In this document: one piece after another, positions 52,898-61,216 of the stretch | Layout: each line of letters opens with the position of its first letter | Position numbering within the stretch: the stretch's first letter is position 1 | Assembly: GCA_020635855.1 (NCBI GenBank) | Contig: JACJYZ010000002.1 | Location: 1,922,001-1,986,000 of the forward strand | Direction of reading: 5' to 3' | DNA length: 64,000 nt | Origin: Flavobacteriales bacterium | GTDB taxonomy: Bacteria > Bacteroidota > Bacteroidia > JACJYZ01 | Made by a program: the position numbers and the translations under genes | Notes under the pieces: model-generated | Seen by the model: the letters and a program-made list of their open reading frames with translations, nothing else | What the model was told of the DNA's origin: nothing | The model's database searches: none

Positions 52898-53575
52898 ATG
52901 GCCACACAAACCGAAGAGAACGTATTAGACCTGCCGGAGACCCTCACGAAGACCGAGGCGTATATCGAAGAGAACAAGAACAGCCTGAGCATCGTGGTAG
53001 GTGCAATCGTTGTAATCATTGCAGCCTATCTGTATTATGCCAAGGTATATATTCCAGGACAGGAAGCAGAAGCCGAAAGCAAGATGTTCACGGCAGAGTA
53101 CTATTTCAAACAGGACTCACTCATGCTGGCCATCAACGGCAATGGCATGGAACCGGGCTTCAAGCAAATTGCTGACGACTATGGCATGACTGCCAGCGGA
53201 AACCTGGCTGAATACTACCAGGGTATCAGCTACCTGCGCCTGGGCCAGTTCCAGGAAGCCATCGACCACCTCGGCAACTTTGATTCAGACGATGCCATGC
53301 TGGGCCCGATCGCAATCGGCGCCATCGGTGATGCATACATGGAACTGAACCAAACCGACAAAGCACTTTCCTATTATCAGGATGCAGCCGATAAAGACGA
53401 CAATCATTTCACGGCTCCCATTTACCTGAAAAAAGCGGCCACCGCCCAGGAAATGCTTGGGAAATATGCTGATGCGGCCAAAACCTACAAACGCATCCAA
53501 AAAGAATTCCCCGATTCACGCGAGGCGCAAGGAATTGAAAAGTACATCGCCCGGGCGGAAGGCCTGGTAAAATAA
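52898..53575 (+). CDS. membrane-anchored tetratricopeptide repeat protein
   Basis: This 225-residue protein (start ATG 52898) has a membrane anchor at about residues 31-50 (SLSIVVGAIVVIIAAYLYYA) and a TPR-like part from about residue 70 to 210, with GNLAEYYQGISYLRLGQFQEAIDHL and AIGDAYMELNQTDKALSYYQDAA as clear TPR units. It resembles the YfgM/BamD-like TPR anchors in the bacterial envelope. It precedes ribH by 8 bases and may be part of that operon, or linked to recF by position. Function unknown. Confidence 0.85.
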   Translation: MATQTEENVLDLPETLTKTEAYIEENKNSLSIVVGAIVVIIAAYLYYAKVYIPGQEAEAESKMFTAEYYFKQDSLMLAINGNGMEPGFKQIADDYGMTASGNLAEYYQGISYLRLGQFQEAIDHLGNFDSDDAMLGPIAIGAIGDAYMELNQTDKALSYYQDAADKDDNHFTAPIYLKKAATAQEMLGKYADAAKTYKRIQKEFPDSREAQGIEKYIARAEGLVK

Positions 53576-53583
53576 CCCGATAC

Positions 53584-54054
53584 ATGGCCACACAGGAACA
53601 CAAGCCCGCTGCTTTTAACGCCGTCCCATCCGGTGGGGGTTTGCGCTTCGGGATTGTGGTATCCGCCTGGAACAACCAGGTTACCGAAGCCCTTTATGAA
53701 GGTGCAAGGGACACCCTCTTGGCCGCCGGTGTTGCCAACCACGACATTGTAAGAATAGACGTTCCGGGCAGCTTTGAGCTTCCCCTTGCCGCTCTGCGCC
53801 TGGCAAAAGGGCAACATACCGATGGCATCATTTGCCTGGGATGCATCGTCAAGGGAGAAACCCCGCACAACGAATTCATTGCACAGGCTGTTGCCAATGG
53901 TATCATGAGGTTGAACCTGGATCTAGACCTGCCTGTGGTATTCGGGGTACTCACCCCCAACACCCAGGAACAAGCACTCGCCCGTGCAGGAGGCAATATG
54001 GGTAATAAAGGTTCAGAAGCCGCAGCAACCGCCCTTCTGATGGCACGCAGATGA
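53584..54054 (+). CDS. ribH: 6,7-dimethyl-8-ribityllumazine synthase
   Basis: At 156 residues this is full length. It has FGIVVSAWNNQVTEALYEGA (residues 19-38), VPGSFELPLAALRLAK (55-70), the substrate-loop GCIVKGETPHNEFIAQAVANG (about 80-100) and the C-terminal helix. It condenses the ribitylaminopyrimidine with a four-carbon sugar phosphate in riboflavin synthesis. No riboflavin riboswitch was seen upstream, and the gene is alone rather than in a rib cluster. Confidence 0.96.
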   Translation: MATQEHKPAAFNAVPSGGGLRFGIVVSAWNNQVTEALYEGARDTLLAAGVANHDIVRIDVPGSFELPLAALRLAKGQHTDGIICLGCIVKGETPHNEFIAQAVANGIMRLNLDLDLPVVFGVLTPNTQEQALARAGGNMGNKGSEAAATALLMARR

Positions 54055-54092
54055 TTTCACCGGTGAACACCTGCCGAACCCATTCTATTTTT

Positions 54093-54100
54093 TATTTTTG
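54093..54100 (+). promoter_or_regulatory. promoter -7 box for PRTase gene
   Basis: TATTTTTG is an exact TAnnTTTG match 15 bases before the ATG at 54116. An in-frame TTG at 54098 lies inside it and is an unlikely start. Confidence 0.4.
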
Positions 54101-54115
54101 AGGAAAGGACTCCGT

Positions 54116-54622
54116 ATGCCGAAAAGCAAAACCAAAATTCTAGACGGATCCCGCATTCAGCAAAAGATCAACCGCATGGCCTTCCAGATCTACGAAGACA
54201 ATGTGGATGAAAAGGAAGTGCTGATTGCAGGCATCCGGAAAAATGGATACTTGCTGGCAGAACGTATTGCGGAAGCCCTCAAGAAAGTGTCACCACTGAA
54301 AGTGAAACTGATTGAAGTGGAACTCGACAAACACAACCCGATCAAATACGAGATCGAACTCCCACTGGAAGAAAATGAGTTGAAAGACAAGGTGGTGATC
54401 CTGGTGGATGACGTATTGAATTCTGGCAAGACCCTGATCTATGGCGCCCGCCGCTTTTTGCGTCAACCCCTGAAGAAACTCAGAACCGTTGTGCTGGTCA
54501 ACCGCGCACATACACGGTATCCCATCCATGCCGATTTCGAAGGCATGTCGCTTTCCTCCACCCTGCAAGAACATGTGGAGGTGGTTCTTGACAAGAACAA
54601 GGAAGCGGTTTACCTGCTATAA
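54116..54622 (+). CDS. phosphoribosyltransferase family protein (PyrR-like)
   Basis: This 168-residue protein has the type I PRTase signature for PRPP binding, VVILVDDVLNSGKTL (about residues 92-106), and the N-terminal hood with RKNGYLLAERIAEALKK. The IEVELDKHNPIKYEIELP segment before the signature fits the PyrR or bifunctional PyrR/UPRTase group, in which the protein regulates pyrimidine genes, but without its targets the assignment to pyrR is only likely. It is convergent with the HD phosphohydrolase gene. Confidence 0.85.
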   Translation: MPKSKTKILDGSRIQQKINRMAFQIYEDNVDEKEVLIAGIRKNGYLLAERIAEALKKVSPLKVKLIEVELDKHNPIKYEIELPLEENELKDKVVILVDDVLNSGKTLIYGARRFLRQPLKKLRTVVLVNRAHTRYPIHADFEGMSLSSTLQEHVEVVLDKNKEAVYLL

Positions 54623-54626
54623 TTTC

Positions 54627-56792
54627 TTACGATTTTTCTTCTGCAACTTTCCCGGTCGGAGTGGTTCCCGCCTGAACAGCCCTTACACCCGGATAGGCCA
54701 CACGTACGTGGTAGATGCTCAACAAACGCTTGATGATGATCTTTTGGGTGGTGCTGATGTCTTTCAACGTGATGTTGGCGTTTGAGAACTGACCGGTGCT
54801 TACCTGCCGGCCAATGATACCTTCCACCATTTTGGAAATACTTTCCTTGTCGGGTTTCCGTAAGCTACGCGATGCAGCCTCACAGGCATCCGCCATCATC
54901 AGCACAGAGGTTTCCCTTGAGAAGGGCTTGGGGCCAGGATATTGGAACATGGTTTCATCAAACTTCTCCCCCGGATGCTTGTCGGCATACCTGCGCAGGA
55001 AAAACTCGGTGCGTGTGGTTCCGTGGTGGGTGCGGATGAAATCGATCACCTTCTCCGGTAACTTTTGCTTGCGCGCCATTTCAATGCCTTTGATCACGTG
55101 ATGAATGATGATGCGGGCACTTTCCTCTTCCGGGAGGTCATCATGCGGATTGATACCGGATCCCTGGTTCTCAATAAAAAAGCCTGAAGCTTCCATCTTG
55201 CCAATGTCATGATACAAAGCTCCGGTCCTGACCAGCAACGCATCTCCCCCGATGGCATGAATGGCTTCTTCCGCCAGGTTGGCCACCTGTAGCGAATGCT
55301 GAAAGGTACCCGGCGTTTCAGTGGCCAGTCTTCGCAGCAACGGGCTGTTCAGATCCGCCAGCTCCATCAGAGTGACATCGGATACAAGACCGAAAATCTT
55401 CTCAAAGATGTAGATCATGGGGTATACCAGCAGGATGGATGACGCACTGATGGCAAACCATTTGAATTTGTTCGGATTCACCGTAATGGCAGCACCCTCC
55501 TGGATCACAAGAATGCCGAGGTAGGTCACCGAATACCCCAGAAAAATAACCAGCGCAGACACGAACAGTTGGGAACGGTTGCGCATGTTGGTCAGGCTGT
55601 AGATGGCCGCATTGCCCGCTACGAACTGGAGGAACACAAATTCAAATCCATTGGCGGAAATGATACTGCTGATCAGCACCGCGGTCAGGTGGGTGAACAA
55701 TGCCAGACGTGTGTCAAAAAATGCGCGGATGACCACGGGAAGGAAACAGAACGGAACCAGGTAGATGTTCTGCCCGGCCTTCACCACCAGGGTGGCACCG
55801 GTCACGGTCATCGCCAGCAGCAACAAGATGAAAGTAAGCTGTACATGATCCACAATGATATCCCTCCGGAAAATCAGCAGGAAAAACCCGAGTATCAGCA
55901 TAGACAAGGCCACCAGTATGATTTGCCCGGCCAGAATGTAGTAGTAGTTTACTTCGCTTCCCAACTGGGCTTCATATTCATGCTTGAGGGATTGCAACAC
56001 CCCCAGCTTGTCGTCATCCACCGGCGCTCCTCTTTCGATGATCGGATCTCCCTCCTTCACCATATCGCGGCTCAGGGATATGTTGTCGAGTTGCTTGCGA
56101 AGCACCGACTCGGTTTTCCCCGCGTCATAAATCACGTTGGGGCGTACGGCGTTTTCAAGCAATCCCTGCAGGAAAGACCGCCCCAAGGGTGACTCATCCG
56201 CAAGCGCCCCTGCTACATAAGCGGGGATCTTCCGGAGCATCATCAGGCTTCCCACATCCGTGGCTTCGGCGATGTTGTTGCGAATCAGGAATACCTCAAA
56301 ATCATCCGGCTTTCCTTCCAGATGCTCATCCAGTTGGATAAGGCCTACACTGTATATGTCGGTGAGAATTTTCACCGCCTTTGACTTCAGGTGTTCCTGT
56401 TCGGCCAACTTCGCTTTCGGGTCGGTTGGCAAAGCCAGGGTGTCCGCTCCTTTTGCACCGCGGTACTCTTCCCATCGGGCTTCAAAAGACGTCAACAGGT
56501 CGGCCGGAACCTGTTGAGGAATGTCTGTGTCGACGTTATAATACAGCGGACTCTGTTCTTTGATAAGGGCCTTTTCCTTGTCAAGATCCTCCTGTGATTT
56601 CAGGATAGGGAATGAGAATGGCGCCGTCAGGTCTTCATATGGCCAGGGCTTTCCCCGAAGGTTGTTCAGGTCATACTTGAATTTCCCTTCCCTGGGAAAC
56701 TGGAAGATGATCACCGCAATGGTGGCCACGAACAACAAAGCCTTGAAGAGGATCGCGTGCCTGTCCCGGATGTAAGTGGAAAGCTTAGACAT
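54627..56792 (-). CDS. 7TM-HD family phosphohydrolase (PgpH-like, c-di-AMP phosphodiesterase)
   Basis: This 721-residue protein has an extracytoplasmic N-terminal domain (about 50-285) after one membrane helix, seven membrane helices (about 290-480) and a C-terminal HD domain (about 500-700): LLRRLATETPGTFQHSLQVANLAE, GALYHDIGKMEASGFFIENQ, INPHDDLPEEESARIIIHHV, and HHGTTRTEFF. This order matches the PgpH proteins, which hydrolyse cyclic di-AMP. The large outer part suggests sensing outside the cytoplasm. The gene is convergent with the PRTase gene. Confidence 0.92.
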   Translation of the reverse strand: MSKLSTYIRDRHAILFKALLFVATIAVIIFQFPREGKFKYDLNNLRGKPWPYEDLTAPFSFPILKSQEDLDKEKALIKEQSPLYYNVDTDIPQQVPADLLTSFEARWEEYRGAKGADTLALPTDPKAKLAEQEHLKSKAVKILTDIYSVGLIQLDEHLEGKPDDFEVFLIRNNIAEATDVGSLMMLRKIPAYVAGALADESPLGRSFLQGLLENAVRPNVIYDAGKTESVLRKQLDNISLSRDMVKEGDPIIERGAPVDDDKLGVLQSLKHEYEAQLGSEVNYYYILAGQIILVALSMLILGFFLLIFRRDIIVDHVQLTFILLLLAMTVTGATLVVKAGQNIYLVPFCFLPVVIRAFFDTRLALFTHLTAVLISSIISANGFEFVFLQFVAGNAAIYSLTNMRNRSQLFVSALVIFLGYSVTYLGILVIQEGAAITVNPNKFKWFAISASSILLVYPMIYIFEKIFGLVSDVTLMELADLNSPLLRRLATETPGTFQHSLQVANLAEEAIHAIGGDALLVRTGALYHDIGKMEASGFFIENQGSGINPHDDLPEEESARIIIHHVIKGIEMARKQKLPEKVIDFIRTHHGTTRTEFFLRRYADKHPGEKFDETMFQYPGPKPFSRETSVLMMADACEAASRSLRKPDKESISKMVEGIIGRQVSTGQFSNANITLKDISTTQKIIIKRLLSIYHVRVAYPGVRAVQAGTTPTGKVAEEKS

Positions 56793-56907
56793 ACGCCGCG
56801 AAATTAGTGAATTCCATTTCGTTTGCCACTTCTGATACCTGATCGCCGGAACCGACCGTATGCCAAGGGATCAGCATGGGCTGATCCTCGATGGTACACA
56901 TTGAGAC

Positions 56908-56941
56908 AAAAAAAGGAGAAGGGTGCATGCCCCTTCTCCTT
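56908..56941 (-). terminator. rho-independent terminator of the MORN-like gene
   Basis: On the minus strand an 11-bp perfect stem AAGGAGAAGGG/CCCTTCTCCTT (56913-56923 with 56931-56941) with a 7-base loop is followed by a run of T. It lies 20 bases after the stop at 56962. Confidence 0.9.
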
Positions 56942-56961
56942 AACTTTTATAACCTGTCTGT

Positions 56962-57714
56962 TCAGTACGATTTCCGGTTGATCTGTTCTCCGTTCATGTA
57001 CTCTTCTTCCCGGATCAGCTTGCCCACAGGGTTGTAGTAAAGCCACTTTCCGTGCTTGGCATCGGCTACATACATGCCGCTCACCTTGGGGTAACCGTTG
57101 CTGTACCAGGCCTGATAGGCGCCGTGTTTTTTGCCGCCGTGGTAGTTCTCCTGCAGCACAAGTTTATCTTTTTCATAGTTTTCACGCTTTTCAAGCACAC
57201 CGTCGCTGGTGTAGTATGACCAGATTCCGTCGCGGAGCCCCTCTGCGAAATTGCTTTCCAGTTTTACGTTTCCATTGGCATACCAGTACACGTGCTTGTT
57301 CTGGGGCAAACCACTCTTGAACTCCATCTCATAGGATGTATTTCCGTTTTCATACCAGGCCACGGTTTTCTCCACATCCCCGTTGCGCATGATCTCCATT
57401 TTGCGACCGCCATCCTGGTAATATTCCATCAATACGTGGTAGGGCTTGCCTTCCTTGAATACGCCCTCAAACCATTTTTCGCCGTTTTCATACCAAAGCT
57501 GGTAAGAGCCGTGCATGTGTCCTTTTTCGTAATGGGCCACGGACCATACATCCCCGGCATAGTAAAAACTTGAGTCAACTCCGGTATAACCGTTGACAGC
57601 GGTTGAATCCTTCTTGGATTTGGTTCCTTGCGCTGCCTGGGCAGATGCACTTGAGACCAAACCTATTAACAACATCGACAAACAAACACTGAGGTAGATA
57701 CGAGTCCTGCACAT
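56962..57714 (-). CDS. MORN-repeat (YwqK-like) secreted protein
   Basis: This 250-residue protein has a signal peptide (about residues 1-27, ending ASAQA) followed by eight or so short repeats of the MORN/YwqK type, recognisable by GSYQLWYENGEKWFEGVFKEG, YWYANGNVKLESNFAEG, GIWSYYTSDGVLEKRENYEKD and GAYQAWYSNGYPKVSGMYVA. Such repeats form a beta-sheet and are common in secreted or surface proteins of Bacteroidota; YwqK itself is an antitoxin-like protein, and that role is not implied here. Ends in a short basic tail. Operon with the 57765 gene is unlikely (50-base gap on the same strand, terminator after). Confidence 0.8.
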   Translation of the reverse strand: MCRTRIYLSVCLSMLLIGLVSSASAQAAQGTKSKKDSTAVNGYTGVDSSFYYAGDVWSVAHYEKGHMHGSYQLWYENGEKWFEGVFKEGKPYHVLMEYYQDGGRKMEIMRNGDVEKTVAWYENGNTSYEMEFKSGLPQNKHVYWYANGNVKLESNFAEGLRDGIWSYYTSDGVLEKRENYEKDKLVLQENYHGGKKHGAYQAWYSNGYPKVSGMYVADAKHGKWLYYNPVGKLIREEEYMNGEQINRKSY

Positions 57715-57764
57715 AGCTTTCTGGGTTAGAGGGGTTCTTACTTAGGTAAAGTACCAACTGGGTT

Positions 57765-59621
57765 TTAATATTCCAAATATTCTTTAAACACAGACTGCAT
57801 GTAGGCCTTGCCTTCCCGGGTGACCCGAACACTGTCGGACGGCTCCATGTTGGCTTCAAAACATTGCCTTGTTACATGCTGAAAGCTGAAGTTCCCATCC
57901 GGCCGGATCCATCCGAAGCCCTCGGTAAAGGCATTGAATGCAAACTCCTGGGTGGATGGGTTCAATGCGTTTTTGCTCCAGTGATAGGCTGAATGATCAA
58001 TGTTCATTTGAGCCAGCAGCGTGGCAGCCAGGTCTACCTGGGAAACGATCCTGTCCACCTTCATTCCGCGGTAAGGCTTCTTAATCACCTCGCCGTAGAA
58101 CATCATGGGAATTTTATGGTAGCCGATGCTGTAGAAAGGCCGCATGCGTTGCGAGCGATGACTGTGATCGGCAACAAGAATAAACAAGGTATTGGGATAC
58201 CACTTCTCTTTACGAACGGCTTCAAAATAGGCCCGGATCTGGTTATCGGTATAGCGGGCCGAGTTCAGGTACATGCGTTCTTCACCTCCCCATTGTATAG
58301 GCAATGGGTTCATGGGCATATCAAACGGCGCATGTGTACTAAGCGTGAACATAACAGAGAGCAGGGGTTCTTCTACGTAGTTTAACTCATTTAGTTGCCT
58401 TTTGAACAAATATTCATCATGAACCCCCAGTCGCCCCTGGGGAATATCACCGTCAAAGTCTGCCCCTTCAATGATCTTATCGAAGTCGCCGTTGTAGATA
58501 AACCCCTTGATGTTCCCATAAATCAGTTGCCCGCCGAACAGGAATGAGGTATGATAGCCCTCCTTTTTTAGTGTTTTGCTGATCATGGGCAACTTGGGGA
58601 ACTTATCCGGCTGTCCCACAATGGTGGTGATCGATTGCCCGGGGAAGCCGCTGAAAATAGCGGCCATGCCTTCATGAGACCGGGTGCCGGTGGCGTAGGT
58701 ATTGGTGAATAAGACGCCCTGTGCGGCCAGTTCTCCGAAAGCAGAAGTTATTCCGGTATCTCCGCCAGTTTCGGGAATCAGGTCTGCCGACCAGCTTTCG
58801 AGGATGATCATGACAATGTTCGGGCGCGTTGTGGTGAGGATATGGGGAAAGGTATCCTGCGGCACCTCATACAAACCGTGAACAATCTGTTGTGCCTCGG
58901 AATCGGGCATGTAAATGAACGGATTGTGGTCGAGGTTCTTGTAATTCTCCGTGATGCTGTGAATGAGGTTCCACGATGAGTTCACGGCAGCCTGGTTCAA
59001 TACGTTGTGATGGGAAAAATAGGATGCGCTCTGGTTGATGGGAATGGGCTTCCATCCACCCCGCATTCCCAGGAACAGTGGCACCGGTAACAGCAGCAGG
59101 AATACAAGTCCGCCCAAAACCGACCTTCCGGAGGTTTTGCTCTTACCCACTACGGTTTTCCTGTACAACCATCGTGCGAACACCATCTGAAGCAGCACCA
59201 GTAAAAGAACCATCACGGTCATACCCCACCCCGCCGTATTCATCACCTCTCCGGGGTGTTCGAGGTATTCAATGGCTTTGTAGTTGATCTTCGTGCCCCA
59301 TTCATCGTACAATCCGAGTTCGGACGCCGTAATCACCGAAACAAGAAACACAAGGAACAGGTGATAAATGCGCACCATGTAACGCAAAGGATTCCATCCG
59401 GAGACGGTTTGAGCCGACACCAGCAACCAGGGCAGGATCAGCATATAGCATACAACCGACAGGTCAAGCCGCTTGTCGTGCCAGAATACCCCCAGTATCT
59501 CACCCCATTCCAGGTTGCTGATCTCGGCATGGTTGTACACCAGGAAGATCAGCCTTCCGAACATGAAGAAAAGAAACCAGAAGATCGCCTGGCGCAATAT
59601 GTACACCCAGGGGAACTTCAT
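57765..59621 (-). CDS. LTA synthase family sulfatase, five-helix membrane enzyme
   Basis: From the ATG at 59621 the product is 618 residues: about five N-terminal membrane helices (residues 10-180) and a C-terminal alkaline-phosphatase-like domain (about 250-570) with NIVMIILESWSADLI (metal-ligand Glu), the nucleophile region TGTRSHEGMAAIFSGFPG and the metal-ligand HTH/DHSHR stretch (VADHSHRSQRM). These fit the LtaS or phosphoglycerol transferase group that modifies envelope glycans or lipids. In a Gram-negative host the substrate is unclear. A GTG three codons upstream is an alternative start. A palindrome lies just upstream (59648-59666). Confidence 0.88.
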   Translation of the reverse strand: MKFPWVYILRQAIFWFLFFMFGRLIFLVYNHAEISNLEWGEILGVFWHDKRLDLSVVCYMLILPWLLVSAQTVSGWNPLRYMVRIYHLFLVFLVSVITASELGLYDEWGTKINYKAIEYLEHPGEVMNTAGWGMTVMVLLLVLLQMVFARWLYRKTVVGKSKTSGRSVLGGLVFLLLLPVPLFLGMRGGWKPIPINQSASYFSHHNVLNQAAVNSSWNLIHSITENYKNLDHNPFIYMPDSEAQQIVHGLYEVPQDTFPHILTTTRPNIVMIILESWSADLIPETGGDTGITSAFGELAAQGVLFTNTYATGTRSHEGMAAIFSGFPGQSITTIVGQPDKFPKLPMISKTLKKEGYHTSFLFGGQLIYGNIKGFIYNGDFDKIIEGADFDGDIPQGRLGVHDEYLFKRQLNELNYVEEPLLSVMFTLSTHAPFDMPMNPLPIQWGGEERMYLNSARYTDNQIRAYFEAVRKEKWYPNTLFILVADHSHRSQRMRPFYSIGYHKIPMMFYGEVIKKPYRGMKVDRIVSQVDLAATLLAQMNIDHSAYHWSKNALNPSTQEFAFNAFTEGFGWIRPDGNFSFQHVTRQCFEANMEPSDSVRVTREGKAYMQSVFKEYLEY

Positions 59622-59629
59622 CAATACCA

Positions 59630-59637
59630 CAAAAGTA
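59630..59637 (-). promoter_or_regulatory. possible -7 box for the LTA synthase-like gene
   Basis: Read on the minus strand this is TACTTTTG, an exact TAnnTTTG match, 9 bases before the ATG at 59621. Use of it would give a nearly leaderless message. Confidence 0.35.
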
Positions 59638-59647
59638 ATGGAATTAC

Positions 59648-59666
59648 CACACGGAGATACCGTGTG
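59648..59666. promoter_or_regulatory. 7-bp palindrome CACACGG-N5-CCGTGTG
   Basis: CACACGG (59648-59654) and CCGTGTG (59660-59666) are perfect inverted arms around AGATA. It lies just upstream of the -7 box of the LTA synthase-like gene and 29 bases after the stop of the 59695 gene, so it could be an operator or a terminator stem. Confidence 0.4.
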
Positions 59667-59694
59667 TCAAAACAAGATCTGCACGTGATTTCAA

Positions 59695-60504
59695 CTATTT
59701 GAGTCTGGTCCGCAGCGACTTCACATCCACCACCGGGTCGGTCTTAACCGCTTCCTTATAACCCACCTCTATCGCCTTGCTTTTCCAGGCCATTTCCCGA
59801 CCTTCCTTGAAAGGCTCTATGTACCTGATCGGGAACCCGGCTTTGAGAAAAGTCAGTGCCACCAACTCCACTTTTTGTCTGCTTACCTCACTGCCATAGA
59901 AAATGGCGTTGGTTTCATACGAGGCTGTTTCTTCCGGAACCTCCTTTTCATTCACGATATATCCGAGTGATGTCAATTCCTTGGACACGCGATCACGCTC
60001 TCCTGACCTCTTGTAATACCGAACAATCACGCTGTCCCTGACCACCTTCGTAAACTTCGGGTCCCGGCCTTTTAAAGAGATGGTGTTGGGTGTGGTCACC
60101 TTGGGAACCGTTGGATCCGAGGTATGGTCTGTGCTTGTTGTGGTTGGTTCCGCTTCTGCGATGGTACTGTCCTGCAATGATTCTGCAAGTTTGGTCTGTT
60201 CAATGGCAGCTGTAACGCTTCGCTTGATGTCTTCCGGACTGGCGGTTTGCACTTCTTTTTCATCCCACCCTTCATCAAGCAGTTTTTGCTGGGCCAGCTG
60301 GGTGTATTCGGTCTGAGCACTGTCTGCCACGGCCTCCACGTGCGTTAGTTTGGCCTTGTAATTCTGGTAGCCGGCGTATACTCCGAAAAGCAGGACTACC
60401 GTCAAAGCGATGGGCACGATCAGGGCACCGACCATCCTGCGACGGGATTTCTTTTCCTTCTTTTCGTAGGATTCGACCATTCGTGTGAACTCTTCGTGTT
60501 CCAT
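59695..60504 (-). CDS. membrane-anchored protein of unknown function, next to TIR/STAND genes
   Basis: From the ATG at 60504 the product is 269 residues: a basic, charged N-terminus, one membrane helix (about 24-47), a helical or coiled part (about 50-115), a Thr/Pro-rich linker (120-145), and a C-terminal domain (about 150-269) with VIVRYYKRSGERDRVSKELTSLGYI, NAIFYGSEVSRQKVELVALTFLKAGFPIRYIEPF and SKAIEVGYKEAV. I do not recognise the C-terminal domain. An upstream in-frame start would add 39 residues of low support. It follows the 60542 membrane gene by 37 bases, so the two form an operon divergent from the TIR gene. Confidence 0.65.
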   Translation of the reverse strand: MEHEEFTRMVESYEKKEKKSRRRMVGALIVPIALTVVLLFGVYAGYQNYKAKLTHVEAVADSAQTEYTQLAQQKLLDEGWDEKEVQTASPEDIKRSVTAAIEQTKLAESLQDSTIAEAEPTTTSTDHTSDPTVPKVTTPNTISLKGRDPKFTKVVRDSVIVRYYKRSGERDRVSKELTSLGYIVNEKEVPEETASYETNAIFYGSEVSRQKVELVALTFLKAGFPIRYIEPFKEGREMAWKSKAIEVGYKEAVKTDPVVDVKSLRTRLK

Positions 60505-60541
60505 CAGATATTGTTTCTGTTGTTTAACGACATGAATATGA

Positions 60542-60931
60542 TCAACCCAACGCGATCTTCTTGGTTTTCTCCCACACCACCCCCAGGATCTGATCCAGCT
60601 GTTCCTGGATCTGCTCATCACCGGGTGTTCTGGAAATCCGATCCTGCAACATGGTCAGTTGAGACTTGAACAGGCGGAAGATCCGGATGCTGTCCATCTT
60701 GTCCCTCACCTCTTTGATTGGAAACGCGCTGAAACTGGAAAGCAGTCCGGAAATGACCGACATGATCTCCTTCAGGTACGGGCCTTCGTCGAAGATCCCC
60801 ACGAGCTGCACAACGGTGAGCATGGCTCCGCCGGCAACAAAAAGGATGATCGCGTAGTAGATGCGCGTGGAAATACCTTTTTCCTGGATCTTTACGATCG
60901 CATCAATATTGGTAATTGCATTTTCAACCAT
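60542..60931 (-). CDS. small membrane protein with two helices, divergent from TIR gene
   Basis: This 129-residue protein has an N-terminal helical part, two membrane segments (about residues 24-46 and 56-74: IYYAIILFVAGGAMLTVVQLVGI and EIMSVISGLLSSFSAFPIKEV) and a C-terminal helical tail (about 75-129) predicted to form coiled coils. The short helical hairpin with charged ends resembles membrane modules of bacterial conflict systems that act as pore or anchor parts, but that is inference; no family is recognised. It is the first gene of the minus-strand pair, with its own promoter at 60947-60976. Confidence 0.65.
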   Translation of the reverse strand: MVENAITNIDAIVKIQEKGISTRIYYAIILFVAGGAMLTVVQLVGIFDEGPYLKEIMSVISGLLSSFSAFPIKEVRDKMDSIRIFRLFKSQLTMLQDRISRTPGDEQIQEQLDQILGVVWEKTKKIALG

Positions 60932-60946
60932 ACCCGTATGATGAGA

Positions 60947-60976
60947 CGAAATTAGAAGATTGGATGGAATTTCAAA
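60947..60976 (-). promoter_or_regulatory. promoter for the minus-strand membrane gene pair
   Basis: On the minus strand TTTTTG (with TTTG at 60976 to 60973) is followed after 18 bases by TAATTTCG (60954 to 60947), a one-base variant of TAnnTTTG. It lies 16 bases before the ATG at 60931. Confidence 0.55.
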
Positions 60977-61111
60977 AACCTGGGCTCGCCGGACAAAGAC
61001 AATCCTCTTGTTAACTGGTCAACAGACGAATTCCCGTATGATAAAAGAGGCATTGACACTCTTCCGATCCCTTCCAAAACAATGAAACCCGAACCTATCT
61101 TCCCATTCAGG

Positions 61112-61141
61112 TTGATGGTTCGTCTGCTTTTTCTATTTTTA
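61112..61141 (+). promoter_or_regulatory. promoter for the TIR-STAND operon
   Basis: TTG at 61112-61114 is followed after 19 bases by TATTTTTA (61134-61141), one base off TAnnTTTG. It leaves a leader of about 70 bases before the TIR ATG at 61217. The rest of the gap 60977-61111 holds no gene; a weak palindrome TGTTnACnnGTnAACA lies near 61010-61025. Confidence 0.5.
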
Positions 61142-61216
61142 CCCCATGATGTTCTCCTGCGTCCCCGTCCGGGAGAAAATGAGGTGAAGCATTCTTGATT
61201 TCATGCATACCTAAAT

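Noticed and set aside
61010..61025. palindrome TGTTnACnnGTnAACA upstream of the TIR gene
   Set aside because: Only a partial inverted repeat with mismatched positions; not seen elsewhere, so too weak to call an operator.
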